Shown piece by piece: positions 52,060 to 60,710 of a DNA stretch of 64,000 nt. The stretch comes from Siphonobacter aquaeclarae (GTDB lineage Bacteria > Bacteroidota > Bacteroidia > Cytophagales > Spirosomataceae): the NCBI RefSeq assembly GCF_900103285.1, contig NZ_FNGS01000003.1, forward strand, positions 361,997 through 425,996. The letters run 5' to 3'. The stretch's first letter is position 1. Each line of letters starts with the position of its first letter. The notes beneath the pieces are model-generated. The model worked only from the letters and a program-made list of their open reading frames with translations. It searched no databases and was not told the DNA's origin. Made by a program: the position numbers and the translations under genes.

Positions 52060-53085
52060 ATGCGGGAAGACTATCTGAAAGGGGATAAAGAGGCGCTTTC
52101 TCCGGTAGACCGGGAAATCGAACGGGCGCTGCGTCCGCTTACCTTCGGCGACTTTACAGGCCAGGACAAAATCCTGGAAAACCTCAAAATATTTGTGTCG
52201 GCTGCCCGTATGCGGGAAGAGGCCCTTGACCATGTGCTCCTGCACGGTCCTCCGGGGCTTGGAAAGACCACCCTTTCCAACATCATCGCCAACGAGCTGA
52301 ACGCCGGTATCAAAATTACCTCAGGCCCGGTGCTGGATAAACCCAGCGACCTCGCCGGCCTGCTCACAAACCTTCAACCGCACGACGTACTCTTTATCGA
52401 CGAGATTCACCGGTTGAATCCTGTCGTGGAAGAATACCTGTACTCGGCCATGGAGGATTATAAAATCGATATTCTCCTGGATTCCGGACCCAATGCCCGC
52501 AGTGTACAGATCAGCCTGAACCCGTTTACGCTGATCGGCGCGACGACCCGTGCAGGGTTGCTGACATCGCCGCTTCGGGCCCGTTTCGGTATCAACGCCC
52601 GGCTGGAGTATTACGATGCCCGGCTGCTCTGTTCGATTGTGAAGCGTTCCTGCGCGATTCTGCGTACGCCGATCGAAGAAGAAGCGGCCTATGAAATCGC
52701 CCGGCGGAGCCGCGGCACGCCGCGGATCGCCAACAACCTGCTCCGCCGCACCCGGGATTTCGCCCAGGTAAAGGGCGGCGGCAGAATTACGGTGGATATT
52801 GCCGAGATGGCACTGGCGGCGCTCGACGTCGATAGCAATGGCCTGGATGACATGGATAACCGTATTCTTACAACGATTATCGAAAAGTTTAAAGGTGGGC
52901 CGGTTGGTTTATCGACCATCGCAACAGCCGTAGGAGAAGAGGCAGAAACGATTGAGGAGGTTTACGAGCCTTTCCTGATTCAGGAAGGGTACCTGAAACG
53001 GACCTCGCGCGGACGGGAAGCTACCGAGAAAGCATACAGCCACCTGGGAATACTGCCGCGGTACCGGAGTGGTGAATTGTTCTGA
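52060..53085 (+). CDS. ruvB: Holliday junction branch migration helicase RuvB
   Basis: RuvB is the hexameric motor that drives branch migration with RuvA. The 341-aa product has [12 protein letters not shown], Walker [17 protein letters not shown], Walker [20 protein letters not shown], sensor [21 protein letters not shown], and the arginine-rich [19 protein letters not shown] of sensor II. A winged helix ends in [17 protein letters not shown]. Length and motif order are standard. No ruvA or ruvC lies next to it. Confidence 0.98.
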   Translation: MREDYLKGDKEALSPVDREIERALRPLTFGDFTGQDKILENLKIFVSAARMREEALDHVLLHGPPGLGKTTLSNIIANELNAGIKITSGPVLDKPSDLAGLLTNLQPHDVLFIDEIHRLNPVVEEYLYSAMEDYKIDILLDSGPNARSVQISLNPFTLIGATTRAGLLTSPLRARFGINARLEYYDARLLCSIVKRSCAILRTPIEEEAAYEIARRSRGTPRIANNLLRRTRDFAQVKGGGRITVDIAEMALAALDVDSNGLDDMDNRILTTIIEKFKGGPVGLSTIATAVGEEAETIEEVYEPFLIQEGYLKRTSRGREATEKAYSHLGILPRYRSGELF

Positions 53086-53160
53086 AAACGATGGCTTAAG
53101 CCGTTTTCGGGCCCGGTTTGTCAGGAAAATCAAATATTTTTCATAGGAATAGGTCAATCG

Positions 53161-53191
53161 TTGCGGATTTGTGGAATAAGAAGTAATTTTG
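53161..53191 (+). promoter_or_regulatory. Promoter of the 49-aa peptide gene
   Basis: TTG (53161-53163) is followed after 20 bp by TAATTTTG (53184-53191), an exact TAnnTTTG. The leader would be about 125 nt, long for such a short gene. Confidence 0.6.
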
Positions 53192-53321
53192 ATCGTTATG
53201 GTATCAAATCAATACAAAGTGTGAAAATTTTGTGATTTGAGGGTAGGGTTGGCTTTGTGTTCAAGTGTCTTTTTTGCAACAACACATTCACCGGTTTTCT
53301 GAACCACCTAGACACACCACT

Positions 53322-53471
53322 ATGAAGAAAGTGAATTATTACCGGGTACTCCAATGGGTGTTGTTCTCGCCCTTGCTGGTACCGCTGTGTATTGTGATGG
53401 GGGCGTTGGAAGGTATTCAGCACACGCTGGAGAAAGTGATTCAGCAAATCAAATCCGATGTAGCCTCCTGA
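53322..53471 (+). CDS. Small membrane peptide (49 aa), hypothetical
   Basis: The peptide starts MKKVNYYRVLQW, has one hydrophobic segment at about residues 11-30 (VLFSPLLVPLCIVMGALEG), and ends with an amphipathic helix (HTLEKVIQQIKSDVAS). The same frame is open from 53265, but the ATG at 53322 is better placed before the hydrophobic part. It has its own promoter and terminator, which supports a real gene. I do not know a family for it. Confidence 0.55.
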   Translation: MKKVNYYRVLQWVLFSPLLVPLCIVMGALEGIQHTLEKVIQQIKSDVAS

Positions 53472-53490
53472 AGGTTTTTATTGCCATATC

Positions 53491-54246
53491 TTAAAGCCCG
53501 GGCGTTTGTCCGGGCTTTTTGCTGCCCAGGTATTCAGCGGTTTTTTCCACGAGCTGATTGTGCCCGCATCGGAGTACCACCCGGGTCGCGGTTTCAGACA
53601 GCAGGTGTTCGACCGATGCAGGAGGCATCAGCCGGTCATACTGACCCATGACAAAAAGGATAGGTACACCGGGAAGAGTACCGGAAAACGTAAGCTTCCG
53701 GAAAGCCGTCCATGCCAGGTATACCCGGGTCTGTTTTTCCCGCGAATCCAGCATCCACCGCACAAACCGCGTGACGCTGGCATGAACCCAGCCCCATTTT
53801 TCTGCCCAGCCACCGAACGCCAGGAGTAGTTCAGGACGAAACACAAGAAACCGGAATACTGCGCGACCCGGAGCAGTGCCCACTGCCAGGCGGTAAAACG
53901 GATTTTCCCGGATACCGTCGGGCGCTATGAGGTATACGCCGTTTACCCGGCCTGCCAGGGCCTCCAGCGCTACGAGCGCCAGCCGCCCGCCCATGCTGAA
54001 GCCGGCGAGGCTGAACCGGTCGATTCCTTCACCGGCCAGAAACGCCGTCAGCCAGGCAATCCATTCTTTCTTTTCGATAACCTTGCCCGGCGGCACGGTT
54101 GATGCTCCGTGAAAGGGCAAGTCAATAGCATACACGGTGAAACGCGATAGCTCCTGCCAGTCGGCAAAAACCCGGTGATCCTGCCCGATCCCGTGGAAGG
54201 CGAGCAGGGGCTCCGGTCCGTTTCCCCATTTCTGTACAAAAAGCAT
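53491..54246 (-). CDS. Alpha/beta-fold hydrolase
   Basis: The 251-aa protein has FHGIGQDHRVF (the HG motif of the oxyanion hole), YAIDLPFHGAS, and the nucleophile elbow GFSMGGRLAL with the catalytic Ser. FVMGQYDRLMPP carries the acid Asp region and RCGHNQLVEK the catalytic His. The triad is complete. Substrate cannot be deduced. The open frame extends upstream through the prfB terminator and into prfB, so ATG 54246 is the real start. It lies 47 bp after prfB on the same strand but behind a terminator. Confidence 0.88.
   Translation of the reverse strand: MLFVQKWGNGPEPLLAFHGIGQDHRVFADWQELSRFTVYAIDLPFHGASTVPPGKVIEKKEWIAWLTAFLAGEGIDRFSLAGFSMGGRLALVALEALAGRVNGVYLIAPDGIRENPFYRLAVGTAPGRAVFRFLVFRPELLLAFGGWAEKWGWVHASVTRFVRWMLDSREKQTRVYLAWTAFRKLTFSGTLPGVPILFVMGQYDRLMPPASVEHLLSETATRVVLRCGHNQLVEKTAEYLGSKKPGQTPGL
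53493..53518 (+). terminator. Terminator of the 49-aa peptide gene, inside the hydrolase 3' end
   Basis: AAAGCCCGG (53493-53501) and CCGGGCTTT (53510-53518) form a 9-bp perfect stem followed by T residues. The stem coincides with the last codons of the convergent hydrolase gene, so one sequence serves as coding DNA and as a terminator. Confidence 0.75.
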
Positions 54247-54262
54247 AGCGGCAAGATAAAAG

Positions 54263-54285
54263 AAAAAGCCCCGCCGAAGCGGGGC
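54263..54285 (-). terminator. prfB terminator
   Basis: On the minus strand GCCCCGC and GCGGGGC pair over TTCG, then TTTTTC follows. It stands 10 bp past the prfB stop. Confidence 0.8.
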
Positions 54286-54293
54286 CGGGCAAC

Positions 54294-55389
54294 TTATCCG
54301 TTTTGCTCTTCGCTGATGTCCGACATCAGGTAGGCTTTGATGAACTCGTTGATGTCTCCGTCGAGTACCGCATCTGTATTCGATGTCTGATAGCCGGTGC
54401 GGTGATCTTTCACGCGGCGGTCGTCCAGGACATAGCTGCGGATCTGGCTGCCCCATTCGATCTTTCGCTTGGTAGCGTCGAGTTCGGCTTTGGCGGCGAG
54501 TCGTTTTTCCAGCTCCATCTGGTACAACCGCGATTTCAACAGGCGCATCGCTACTTCCTTGTTCTGTAGCTGGCTGCGTTCCTGCTGGCATTCGATGATG
54601 ATACCAGAAGGTTTGTGTCGCAGACGTACGGCCGTTTCGACCTTGTTGACGTTCTGCCCGCCGGCGCCGCCGCTTCGGAAGGTATCCCAGTCGATATCGG
54701 CCGGGTTGATTTCAATTTCGATGGTATCGTCGACCAGCGGATACGCGAATACCGACGCAAAGGAGGTATGGCGGCGTGCGTTGGAGTCAAACGGTGAAAT
54801 CCGCACCAGGCGATGAACGCCGATTTCGGCTTTCAGGTTACCGTAGGCATATTCTCCGAGGATTTCGATTGTAGCCGATTTGACGCCGGCTACGTCGCCG
54901 TCCTGTACGTTGACGACGTTGATCTTGAACCCGTTTTTCTGTGCCCACATCGTATACATCCGGAGGAGCATGGAAGCCCAGTCCTGCGACTCGGTTCCGC
55001 CGGCTCCGGCGTTGATTTCGAGGACGGCGTCCATGTTATCGCCTTCGTCCGACATCATTTTCCGGAATTCCAGCTCGGCCAGTTTGGCTTCGAGTTTGGC
55101 GGCTTCGGCATCTACATCAGCTTCTGTCGCCTCGCCCAGTTCCTGAAATTCCAGCATGGTTTCGGTATCGCCGACGTGCTGCTGCAACTGGTCAAATCCT
55201 TCGGTCCAGAACTTGATACCCCGAATTTCCCGGAGGATTTTCTCCGCGCGGTCGCGGTCGTTCCAGAATTCGGGATCAAGTGTTTTCTGTTCCAGTTCTT
55301 CTATCTGGTATTTTTTCCCGTCGTAGTCAAAGATACCCCCTCAAGGCCTCTACGCTGGCCTTCAAGTCTTTCAACTTGTCTTGTGTCAT
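54294..55389 (-). CDS. prfB: Peptide chain release factor 2 with programmed +1 frameshift
   Basis: RF2 ends translation at UGA and UAA. Translation begins at ATG 55389 ([20 protein letters not shown], 20 codons) and meets an in-frame UGA at 55327-55329. A +1 shift after CTT continues as [12 protein letters not shown] through to the stop at 54294, giving 364 aa. The site reads AGGGGGTATCTTTGAC, with the SD-like AGGGGG and the slippery CUU-UGA-C, the classic RF2 autoregulation signal. The body has [20 protein letters not shown] with the GGQ catalytic motif, and the DNDRAEK-like helix region in the N-terminal domain. Low RF2 levels favour the shift, so it senses its own activity. Confidence 0.95.
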
Positions 55390-55458
55390 GGTGTCGAAAA
55401 ATAAAGCGACAGGTGTCGCGGTAAGCAGGGATTCCGGCAGGAGTATCCGGCCGGGGCA

Positions 55459-55466
55459 CAAAAATA
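55459..55466 (-). promoter_or_regulatory. Possible -7 element for prfB
   Basis: On the minus strand this is TATTTTTG, a match to TAnnTTTG, 70 bp before the prfB start. No -33 TTTG stands at 20 bp, so confidence is modest. Confidence 0.35.
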
Positions 55467-55482
55467 ACGCCAAAAAAGGAAA

Positions 55483-55501
55483 AACCCGGCGGGGCCGGGT
55501 C
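55483..55501 (-). terminator. Terminator of the PpiD-like gene
   Basis: On the minus strand ACCCGGC and GCCGGGT pair over a CCC loop and run into a T tract, 24 bp past the foldase stop. Confidence 0.8.
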
Positions 55502-55524
55502 TTTCCTCTGGTGCGAAGTCTTTA

Positions 55525-57648
55525 TCAGAAGTACTTGGCGCGGTAGTCTTTGACTTTCGCGTTTTCGCGGATGGCTTCGTTGGCGAAGTAACCGGAACGC
55601 TGGAGTTCAGAGAGCTGAGCAGCGGTTTTGTACTGCGTGTAATCTGCGATAGCCGGAGCGTCTGCCTTTTTCAGGGTCTGGAGGATGAAGACACCGCCTT
55701 CTCCCTTGAACGGAGCCGATTTCTGGCCGGGTTTCAGACCGAAGGCCTTACCGAGCGCGGTCGGATCTGCACCGGCTGAAGTCAGCAGGCCGTTCGCCAT
55801 GGAAATATCGTTGACCGTTTCCACCAGAGCGCCGGCGCCGTATTTCTGGGCTACCTGCTCCAGCGAGCTGAGGTTGGCCAGGCCGCCGAGTTTCTTCAGG
55901 ATCTGATCAGCTTTCAGGTCATTGCGGACGCGGGCGGTGAGTTCGTCACGGAAATCATCCACTTTCACGTCTTCTTCCGAGGTCTTGCCGGTGAGGGCAG
56001 CCACGATATAGGCGTCGTTTACTTCGAATACCTGCGATACGTCACCAACGTCGGTCTTGTCGTCAAAGGCCCAGCGGACAACCGTACCGGCATTCTGCAT
56101 CATGTTCAGGTTGGTTGAACCTTCCGGAATCCGGTTGGCCTTCAGCAGAACGATCGATTTGTCTTTCTTGACAGCGGCTTCGATTTCAGCGAGTGATTTG
56201 TTGGCAGCTGCAAACGCGTCAGCCTTGCGGTATACCTCGTCACGCGTGGCTTGCGAGGGGCCGAGTTGCTTCGAAACGGCAACGATGCGGTACAGCAGGT
56301 TGTTTTTCGCTTCGGTTACTTTGATAATGTGGAAGCCGAAGTCCGTTTCCACGAGGTTCGGGAGGAGACCGGTTCCATTGAATCCGAAGACAGCCGTTTC
56401 GAAAGGTTTCACCATCGAACCGTTGTTCTGGAAGTAACCGAGGTCGCCACCGCGTTGCGCGGTTCCGTCCTGGCCGTTCTGCGCAGCCATTGCGGCGAAG
56501 TCAGCGCCTGACTTGAGTTGCTTCAGGATGTTTTCAGCACGCAGGCGGGCAGAAGCCTTGGCCGTGTCCGACTGGTTGGCAGCGCGGATCAGAATGTGGC
56601 TGGCCTTTACAGTGTACAGGGAGTCACGCTTGGTGCCGCCGTACTTATAGACCGTATACGTGTTGTCGGTGCGGTAGGGGCCGGCAATCTGACCCGGGAA
56701 GAACGTCTTCACGGCTTCTTTCAGTTGGTCGTCCATGTCGCGGAGGCTCCAGTACAGCGGGTGCGGTACATCGGAGTTCATCCGGGCGAAAGAAGAGTCG
56801 TTAGGCGTCTTGGCCAGGTCTTTGGCAACCTGGGTGAGGGTGTTCTTGAGCGCCGTGCTGTCAGCTTTGGAAGGAGCTACGCCAAATGCCACATAGTCGA
56901 GGCTGCGGGTATTCGCGCCTTTGTATTCGTCCTTGTGAGATGCGAGGAAATCTTTCAGCTCGGAATCCGTGACTTTAACTGTAGAGTCTGCAATGGAATA
57001 GAACGGAACGTATACGTATTTCACATCGGCCTTGGCTGTCTGTGCTTCGTAATCCCGCTTGGCTTCCGCAGAAGTAACGTAGGTAGACAAACGGATCAGG
57101 TTCACGTACCGGTTCATGAGGTGGCTCCGCTGAATATCGCGGACGAATGCCTGCCAGCCTACCTGCTGGATAGAACCTGCGGGCAGTTTCATGATCTGGT
57201 TCCGCTGCTGAATCACGCGGTTTTTGTCGAAAATACCGGTTTGCGGATCAGTGAAGCTCTGACGAACAGAAGGATCAATGTATTTTCCGAAGAACATGTC
57301 CGTCTTTTCAGCATCTGAGAGCGTCAGGCCGAGGGCGTCGAACTCTTTCTCGTAGGCATAATCCACGAGCAGATCGTTCCATACTTTTTCACGAAGTTGG
57401 GCCAGTGCCTGGTCGTTGGCCGACTGACCGGATTGGGCTTCGTATTCCACCCGGGCCTGATCCAGTTTTTTCTGAAAGTCCTGAGCCAGAATAGTATTCC
57501 CGGCAATTTCTCCTACTTTTTGTGTTTTGGATCCGAAAAGTCCCCGTGCACCGAGGAGGTCACCGCCGACAATAAATAGAATGAGCGCGACGGCAATAAT
57601 GGTAATTGCAATCCCTGAACGTTCTCTGATTTTGTTAACTAAAGCCAT
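55525..57648 (-). CDS. Peptidylprolyl isomerase, PpiD/SurA-like foldase
   Basis: The 707-aa protein has a short cytoplasmic N-terminus and a membrane anchor at about residues 12-32 (IAITIIAVALILFIVGGDLLG). The rest lies in the periplasm. SurA-N-like helices come first. A parvulin domain at about 345-450 shows ASHILIRAANQSDTAKASARLRAENI and FETAVFGFNGTGLLPNLVETDFGFHIIKV. A second, degenerate parvulin-like or helical region follows to the C-terminus. This is the PpiD layout: a membrane-anchored chaperone for newly exported proteins. The frame extends upstream to 57816, but ATG 57648 gives MALVNKIRERSG, the standard start. No specific gene name is safe, since SurA and PpiD forms both occur in this phylum. 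Confidence 0.88.
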   Translation of the reverse strand: MALVNKIRERSGIAITIIAVALILFIVGGDLLGARGLFGSKTQKVGEIAGNTILAQDFQKKLDQARVEYEAQSGQSANDQALAQLREKVWNDLLVDYAYEKEFDALGLTLSDAEKTDMFFGKYIDPSVRQSFTDPQTGIFDKNRVIQQRNQIMKLPAGSIQQVGWQAFVRDIQRSHLMNRYVNLIRLSTYVTSAEAKRDYEAQTAKADVKYVYVPFYSIADSTVKVTDSELKDFLASHKDEYKGANTRSLDYVAFGVAPSKADSTALKNTLTQVAKDLAKTPNDSSFARMNSDVPHPLYWSLRDMDDQLKEAVKTFFPGQIAGPYRTDNTYTVYKYGGTKRDSLYTVKASHILIRAANQSDTAKASARLRAENILKQLKSGADFAAMAAQNGQDGTAQRGGDLGYFQNNGSMVKPFETAVFGFNGTGLLPNLVETDFGFHIIKVTEAKNNLLYRIVAVSKQLGPSQATRDEVYRKADAFAAANKSLAEIEAAVKKDKSIVLLKANRIPEGSTNLNMMQNAGTVVRWAFDDKTDVGDVSQVFEVNDAYIVAALTGKTSEEDVKVDDFRDELTARVRNDLKADQILKKLGGLANLSSLEQVAQKYGAGALVETVNDISMANGLLTSAGADPTALGKAFGLKPGQKSAPFKGEGGVFILQTLKKADAPAIADYTQYKTAAQLSELQRSGYFANEAIRENAKVKDYRAKYF

Positions 57649-57854
57649 ACGACCATTTTTTAGACCCGCAAAATAAAACCATTTTGAACTGATTGCCAAA
57701 TGGCTGCAGGAACAATTACTGACAATAAAGAAAGTTGACGGAACGCAGATTTTTTTCGCATCCGGCCGGATTTTAAAATGCCTTGGAGGGTTTTCCCGGT
57801 CATTCCGTATTTTCACCGGGTTGAAATTCTTTTTTTACGTTGAACGAAGAGCGA

Positions 57855-58850
57855 ATGACACCGGAGGTAATTACCGTGATCGGCGGCGGCAGCTGGGCAA
57901 CGGCCATCATCCGGATATTGTCCGAAAACGATGTCCGCATCCGCTGGTGGCTACGCAACCGGCAGGATGCCGAGCATATCCGGAAATACCACCATAATCC
58001 CCGGTACCTGAGCGGTGTGACCCTCCACCCGAAAAAAGTCAAACCCTTTACCCGCCTGTCGGAAGCGGTGAAAGGCGCTGGTATTTTGGTACTTGCGGTA
58101 CCCGGCGCGTTTATTTCTGACGTCCTTTCCCAACTCCGGCCGGAAGACTTCGCCGGCAAAACCATCGTCTCTGCGATCAAAGGCATGGTTCCCGGTGAAA
58201 ATCTGCTCGTGACCGACTGGCTGGAAAAGCATTACGGCGTTTCCCAGGATCAGTTTTGTGTGATTGCGGGGCCCTGCCATGCCGAAGAAGTAGCTTTGGA
58301 GAAGCAATCCTATCTGACGATCGCGTCGTCCGACCGGGAGCGGGCTACCCGTTTCGCCGGCCTGATGCGGTGCCGCTTTGTGAATACGCATCCGCTGACC
58401 GATCTCTATGGGGTAGAATACTGTGCGGTGATGAAGAATATCGTAGCACTGGCCTGTGGTATCTGCCATGGGCTGGGTTTCGGCGATAACTTCCAGGCCG
58501 TTCTGGTCTCGAATGCCATGCAGGAAATCAAGCGGTTTCTGGATGTAATTTACCCCTATTACCGGGACCTGATGGGATCGGCATACCTGGGAGACCTGCT
58601 GGTGACGTCATACTCCCAGTTCAGCCGTAACCGCACGTTCGGAAGTATGATCGGAAAGGGGTACAGCGTGACTTCGGCCCAGGCCGAAATGAACATGGTA
58701 GCCGAGGGGTACTATGCCGTTAAATCGATTGACGAAATCAACCGGAAGTACGAGGTCGACATGCCCATCACCCGGGCCGTATATACGATTCTATATGAGA
58801 AGGCGAGTCCGGCGACGGAAATCGCGCAGCTGAAAGAGCTGCTGACATAA
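57855..58850 (+). CDS. gpsA: Glycerol-3-phosphate dehydrogenase [NAD(P)+]
   Basis: GpsA reduces dihydroxyacetone phosphate to sn-glycerol 3-phosphate for phospholipid synthesis. The roughly 331-aa product has the NAD(P) loop VIGGGSWATAIIRIL and WLRNRQDAEHI. VLAVPGAFISDVL, SAIKGMVPGENLLVTDWL and the substrate-site motif IAGPCHAEEVALEKQ follow. The catalytic Lys is in YCAVMKNIVALACGI, with GSAYLGDLLVTSYSQFSRNRTFG also present. The frame is open from a TTG at 57840, but the ATG at 57855 is preferred. A perfect palindromic terminator begins at the stop. Confidence 0.96.
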   Translation: MTPEVITVIGGGSWATAIIRILSENDVRIRWWLRNRQDAEHIRKYHHNPRYLSGVTLHPKKVKPFTRLSEAVKGAGILVLAVPGAFISDVLSQLRPEDFAGKTIVSAIKGMVPGENLLVTDWLEKHYGVSQDQFCVIAGPCHAEEVALEKQSYLTIASSDRERATRFAGLMRCRFVNTHPLTDLYGVEYCAVMKNIVALACGICHGLGFGDNFQAVLVSNAMQEIKRFLDVIYPYYRDLMGSAYLGDLLVTSYSQFSRNRTFGSMIGKGYSVTSAQAEMNMVAEGYYAVKSIDEINRKYEVDMPITRAVYTILYEKASPATEIAQLKELLT

Positions 58851-58878
58851 AAAAGGCCCCGGATATCCGGGGCCTTTT
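58851..58878. terminator. Perfectly palindromic bidirectional terminator
   Basis: The 28 bp from 58851 to 58878 are self-complementary: AAAAGGCCCCGG joins directly to ATATCC and its complement. It separates convergent gpsA and the lipoprotein gene at 0-2 bp from both stops, serving both. Confidence 0.9.
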
Positions 58879-58880
58879 AA

Positions 58881-60335
58881 CTAGGGTTGCGTAGTAGTAA
58901 GCGACTTGAGCTTAAGCCATTTGCCGGTTTTGGGAGTGTTGCCGGGATCGATCATCAGGCGTCGGATGTTTCCGCGCCAGCCTTCCTGTTTGGACAGGTC
59001 GATTTCATAGGTATGATACTGACCGTCGGGAATGAGGTCAATCAGCAGAGACAGCGATTCATAGTTATCATACGGCTGAGGCGACGACTGCCGGTGCCAG
59101 ATAAAACGGAGCTGTTGCGGGTCCCCCTGATAGGCAGCCCGGAGATACATCTTCTTGATCTTGGAGGCATCCCACGCTACACTCGGACCCCACAACGGGG
59201 TTATTTTGGAATCGAACTTAAGAAACCACTCTCCCTGAAACGGATATTGTCCGTCGTCCAGCGATTCATAATACACCCAATGCTGGCGGTCGGTGGAGAA
59301 ATCAAATTCCGGCTGCGTCCGGTCCTTCTCATGCTCTTGGGCATACTGACGAACCTCGTCTACGGTGCCTAGAATGTAAGACATTTTGGTCTCGAACCGC
59401 ATTTTCGGGTCGAGGATTTCCATTTCTCCGGAGTTAAATACGCCGGAATTGCCGGAGAATTCATCGCCGGCATTCGGTGTGCCGAGGAAATACGTGCTGA
59501 ACGTTGTCGACTGCGGTACCCACATGCCGAGGCCCACGCCCGCATCGTTGTGAAGATACAGCCAGCTTTCCGGCAGGTACATTTCAACGGATCCATCCTG
59601 TCGGGCAAACGGCGGTGTTTTAATAGCGAAGTCGACCAGCGGGCCGTCCGTAAATGGTTCTCCTCCGAAATAGGCCTTCACTTTGGTAAAGGAAGAATTC
59701 ATAAAGGCTACTGCCAGTTCCTGGCCGCGCGGCACGTGGTCGTATGTATCAGTACGTGCGAGTTGCAATACATGCTTGATTTCAAGAGCTTTCCCGTTGA
59801 GTTCGGCGGTCGTTTCGACAGAGCAGTCACACGGGACGTTGTAATACCCCCATTGTTTCGGAATAGTTTTAAAGACGACCCGGTTTCCGGAGCGGCTCCG
59901 GGAGACCACCTGTGAAGGGTTTCCGTATGCGTCGCCGGTCTGGACCGGATCCCATCCGATGGTAGTCCACGACGGGTGTGGCTTCACACCGTTCGGCGTA
60001 TAGTTTTCGACGGGATACGAGTAATAGGCATACTGAAACTGGCGGCCGAGATCAAAATTATTGACCATGTTGACGTTGCTTCCGGCCGGGCTGAAATACG
60101 TGATCGAGCCTCCATAGTTCATGTTGAACCCTACTTTCACGAACTCGTTTTCGAGGTATTCAGTCGATGCCGGCGTCGTCACAGGAGGGTTAGGGCCGCC
60201 AGGAATGGTGGTCGGATCATTCGGGTCGATTTTCTTTTTCCGGAAGGCATAACCGATATCATCAAAGAAACGCCCGCAACTGATCATCGACGAGGTACAG
60301 ACGGCCAGCAGCAGGACAGATAAAAAACGCTTCAT
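58881..60335 (-). CDS. Large lipoprotein of unknown function
   Basis: The 484-aa product has a lipoprotein signal peptide (lipobox SSMISC, lipid Cys at 20). A Pro/Thr-rich linker (PTTIPGGPNPPVTTPAS) leads to a beta-rich N-terminal domain with EFVKVGFNMNYGGSITYFSP. A segment VPRGQELAVAFMNSS in the middle is followed by VYYESLDDGQYPFQGEWFLKFDS near residue 355. The C-terminal 130 residues (IRRLMIDPGNTPKTGKWLKLKSL) look like a carbohydrate-binding beta sandwich. I do not recognise a family with certainty, and a polysaccharide-related role is a guess from domain style. It would be anchored in the outer membrane or periplasm. Confidence 0.7.
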   Translation of the reverse strand: MKRFLSVLLLAVCTSSMISCGRFFDDIGYAFRKKKIDPNDPTTIPGGPNPPVTTPASTEYLENEFVKVGFNMNYGGSITYFSPAGSNVNMVNNFDLGRQFQYAYYSYPVENYTPNGVKPHPSWTTIGWDPVQTGDAYGNPSQVVSRSRSGNRVVFKTIPKQWGYYNVPCDCSVETTAELNGKALEIKHVLQLARTDTYDHVPRGQELAVAFMNSSFTKVKAYFGGEPFTDGPLVDFAIKTPPFARQDGSVEMYLPESWLYLHNDAGVGLGMWVPQSTTFSTYFLGTPNAGDEFSGNSGVFNSGEMEILDPKMRFETKMSYILGTVDEVRQYAQEHEKDRTQPEFDFSTDRQHWVYYESLDDGQYPFQGEWFLKFDSKITPLWGPSVAWDASKIKKMYLRAAYQGDPQQLRFIWHRQSSPQPYDNYESLSLLIDLIPDGQYHTYEIDLSKQEGWRGNIRRLMIDPGNTPKTGKWLKLKSLTTTQP

Positions 60336-60710
60336 GAGTGGATGGATTTAGTCGAATCCTGATGGTAATAATTCGTTTCCGGAGTCAGTAGCAGTCGGTG
60401 TCAGATCGCATGGTCAGGACACCAGAAGGTATGAAAACGTTGTCGGCAGATTCAGTCCGAAACGCGCATCATTCCCTGATACAAAGAAAAAGTTAATTTC
60501 CCGAAAGGCAACCCGCCAACCGAAGCCCAAAAACTTTCAGATAAAATTTGGCCTGGGGCTACTCTCTTTCGGTTGTAACCTCTAATTTTGCACGAATTTT
60601 GCCCGGACGAATCCGGAATCGTAACCGTTATTCGCTGTCTTTTGCAGGTAATCCGCTGAATAACAAGTGTTTGTCTGTAATTGATGACTGTTGACTGATA
60701 CACTGAAACA
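60336..60710. other. Divergent intergenic region with carB promoter box
   Basis: These 375 bp between the lipoprotein gene and carB hold no gene I can support. TAATTTTG at 60583-60590 is an exact TAnnTTTG, giving a carB leader of about 115 nt. A second ATTTTG lies a few bases downstream. A pyrimidine-dependent leader control is conceivable given the leader length, but I see no clear attenuator hairpin. Confidence 0.45.

Noticed and set aside
54294-55389. prfB as a broken gene
   Set aside because: The internal UGA lies in the canonical RF2 frameshift site, so the break is a programmed control.
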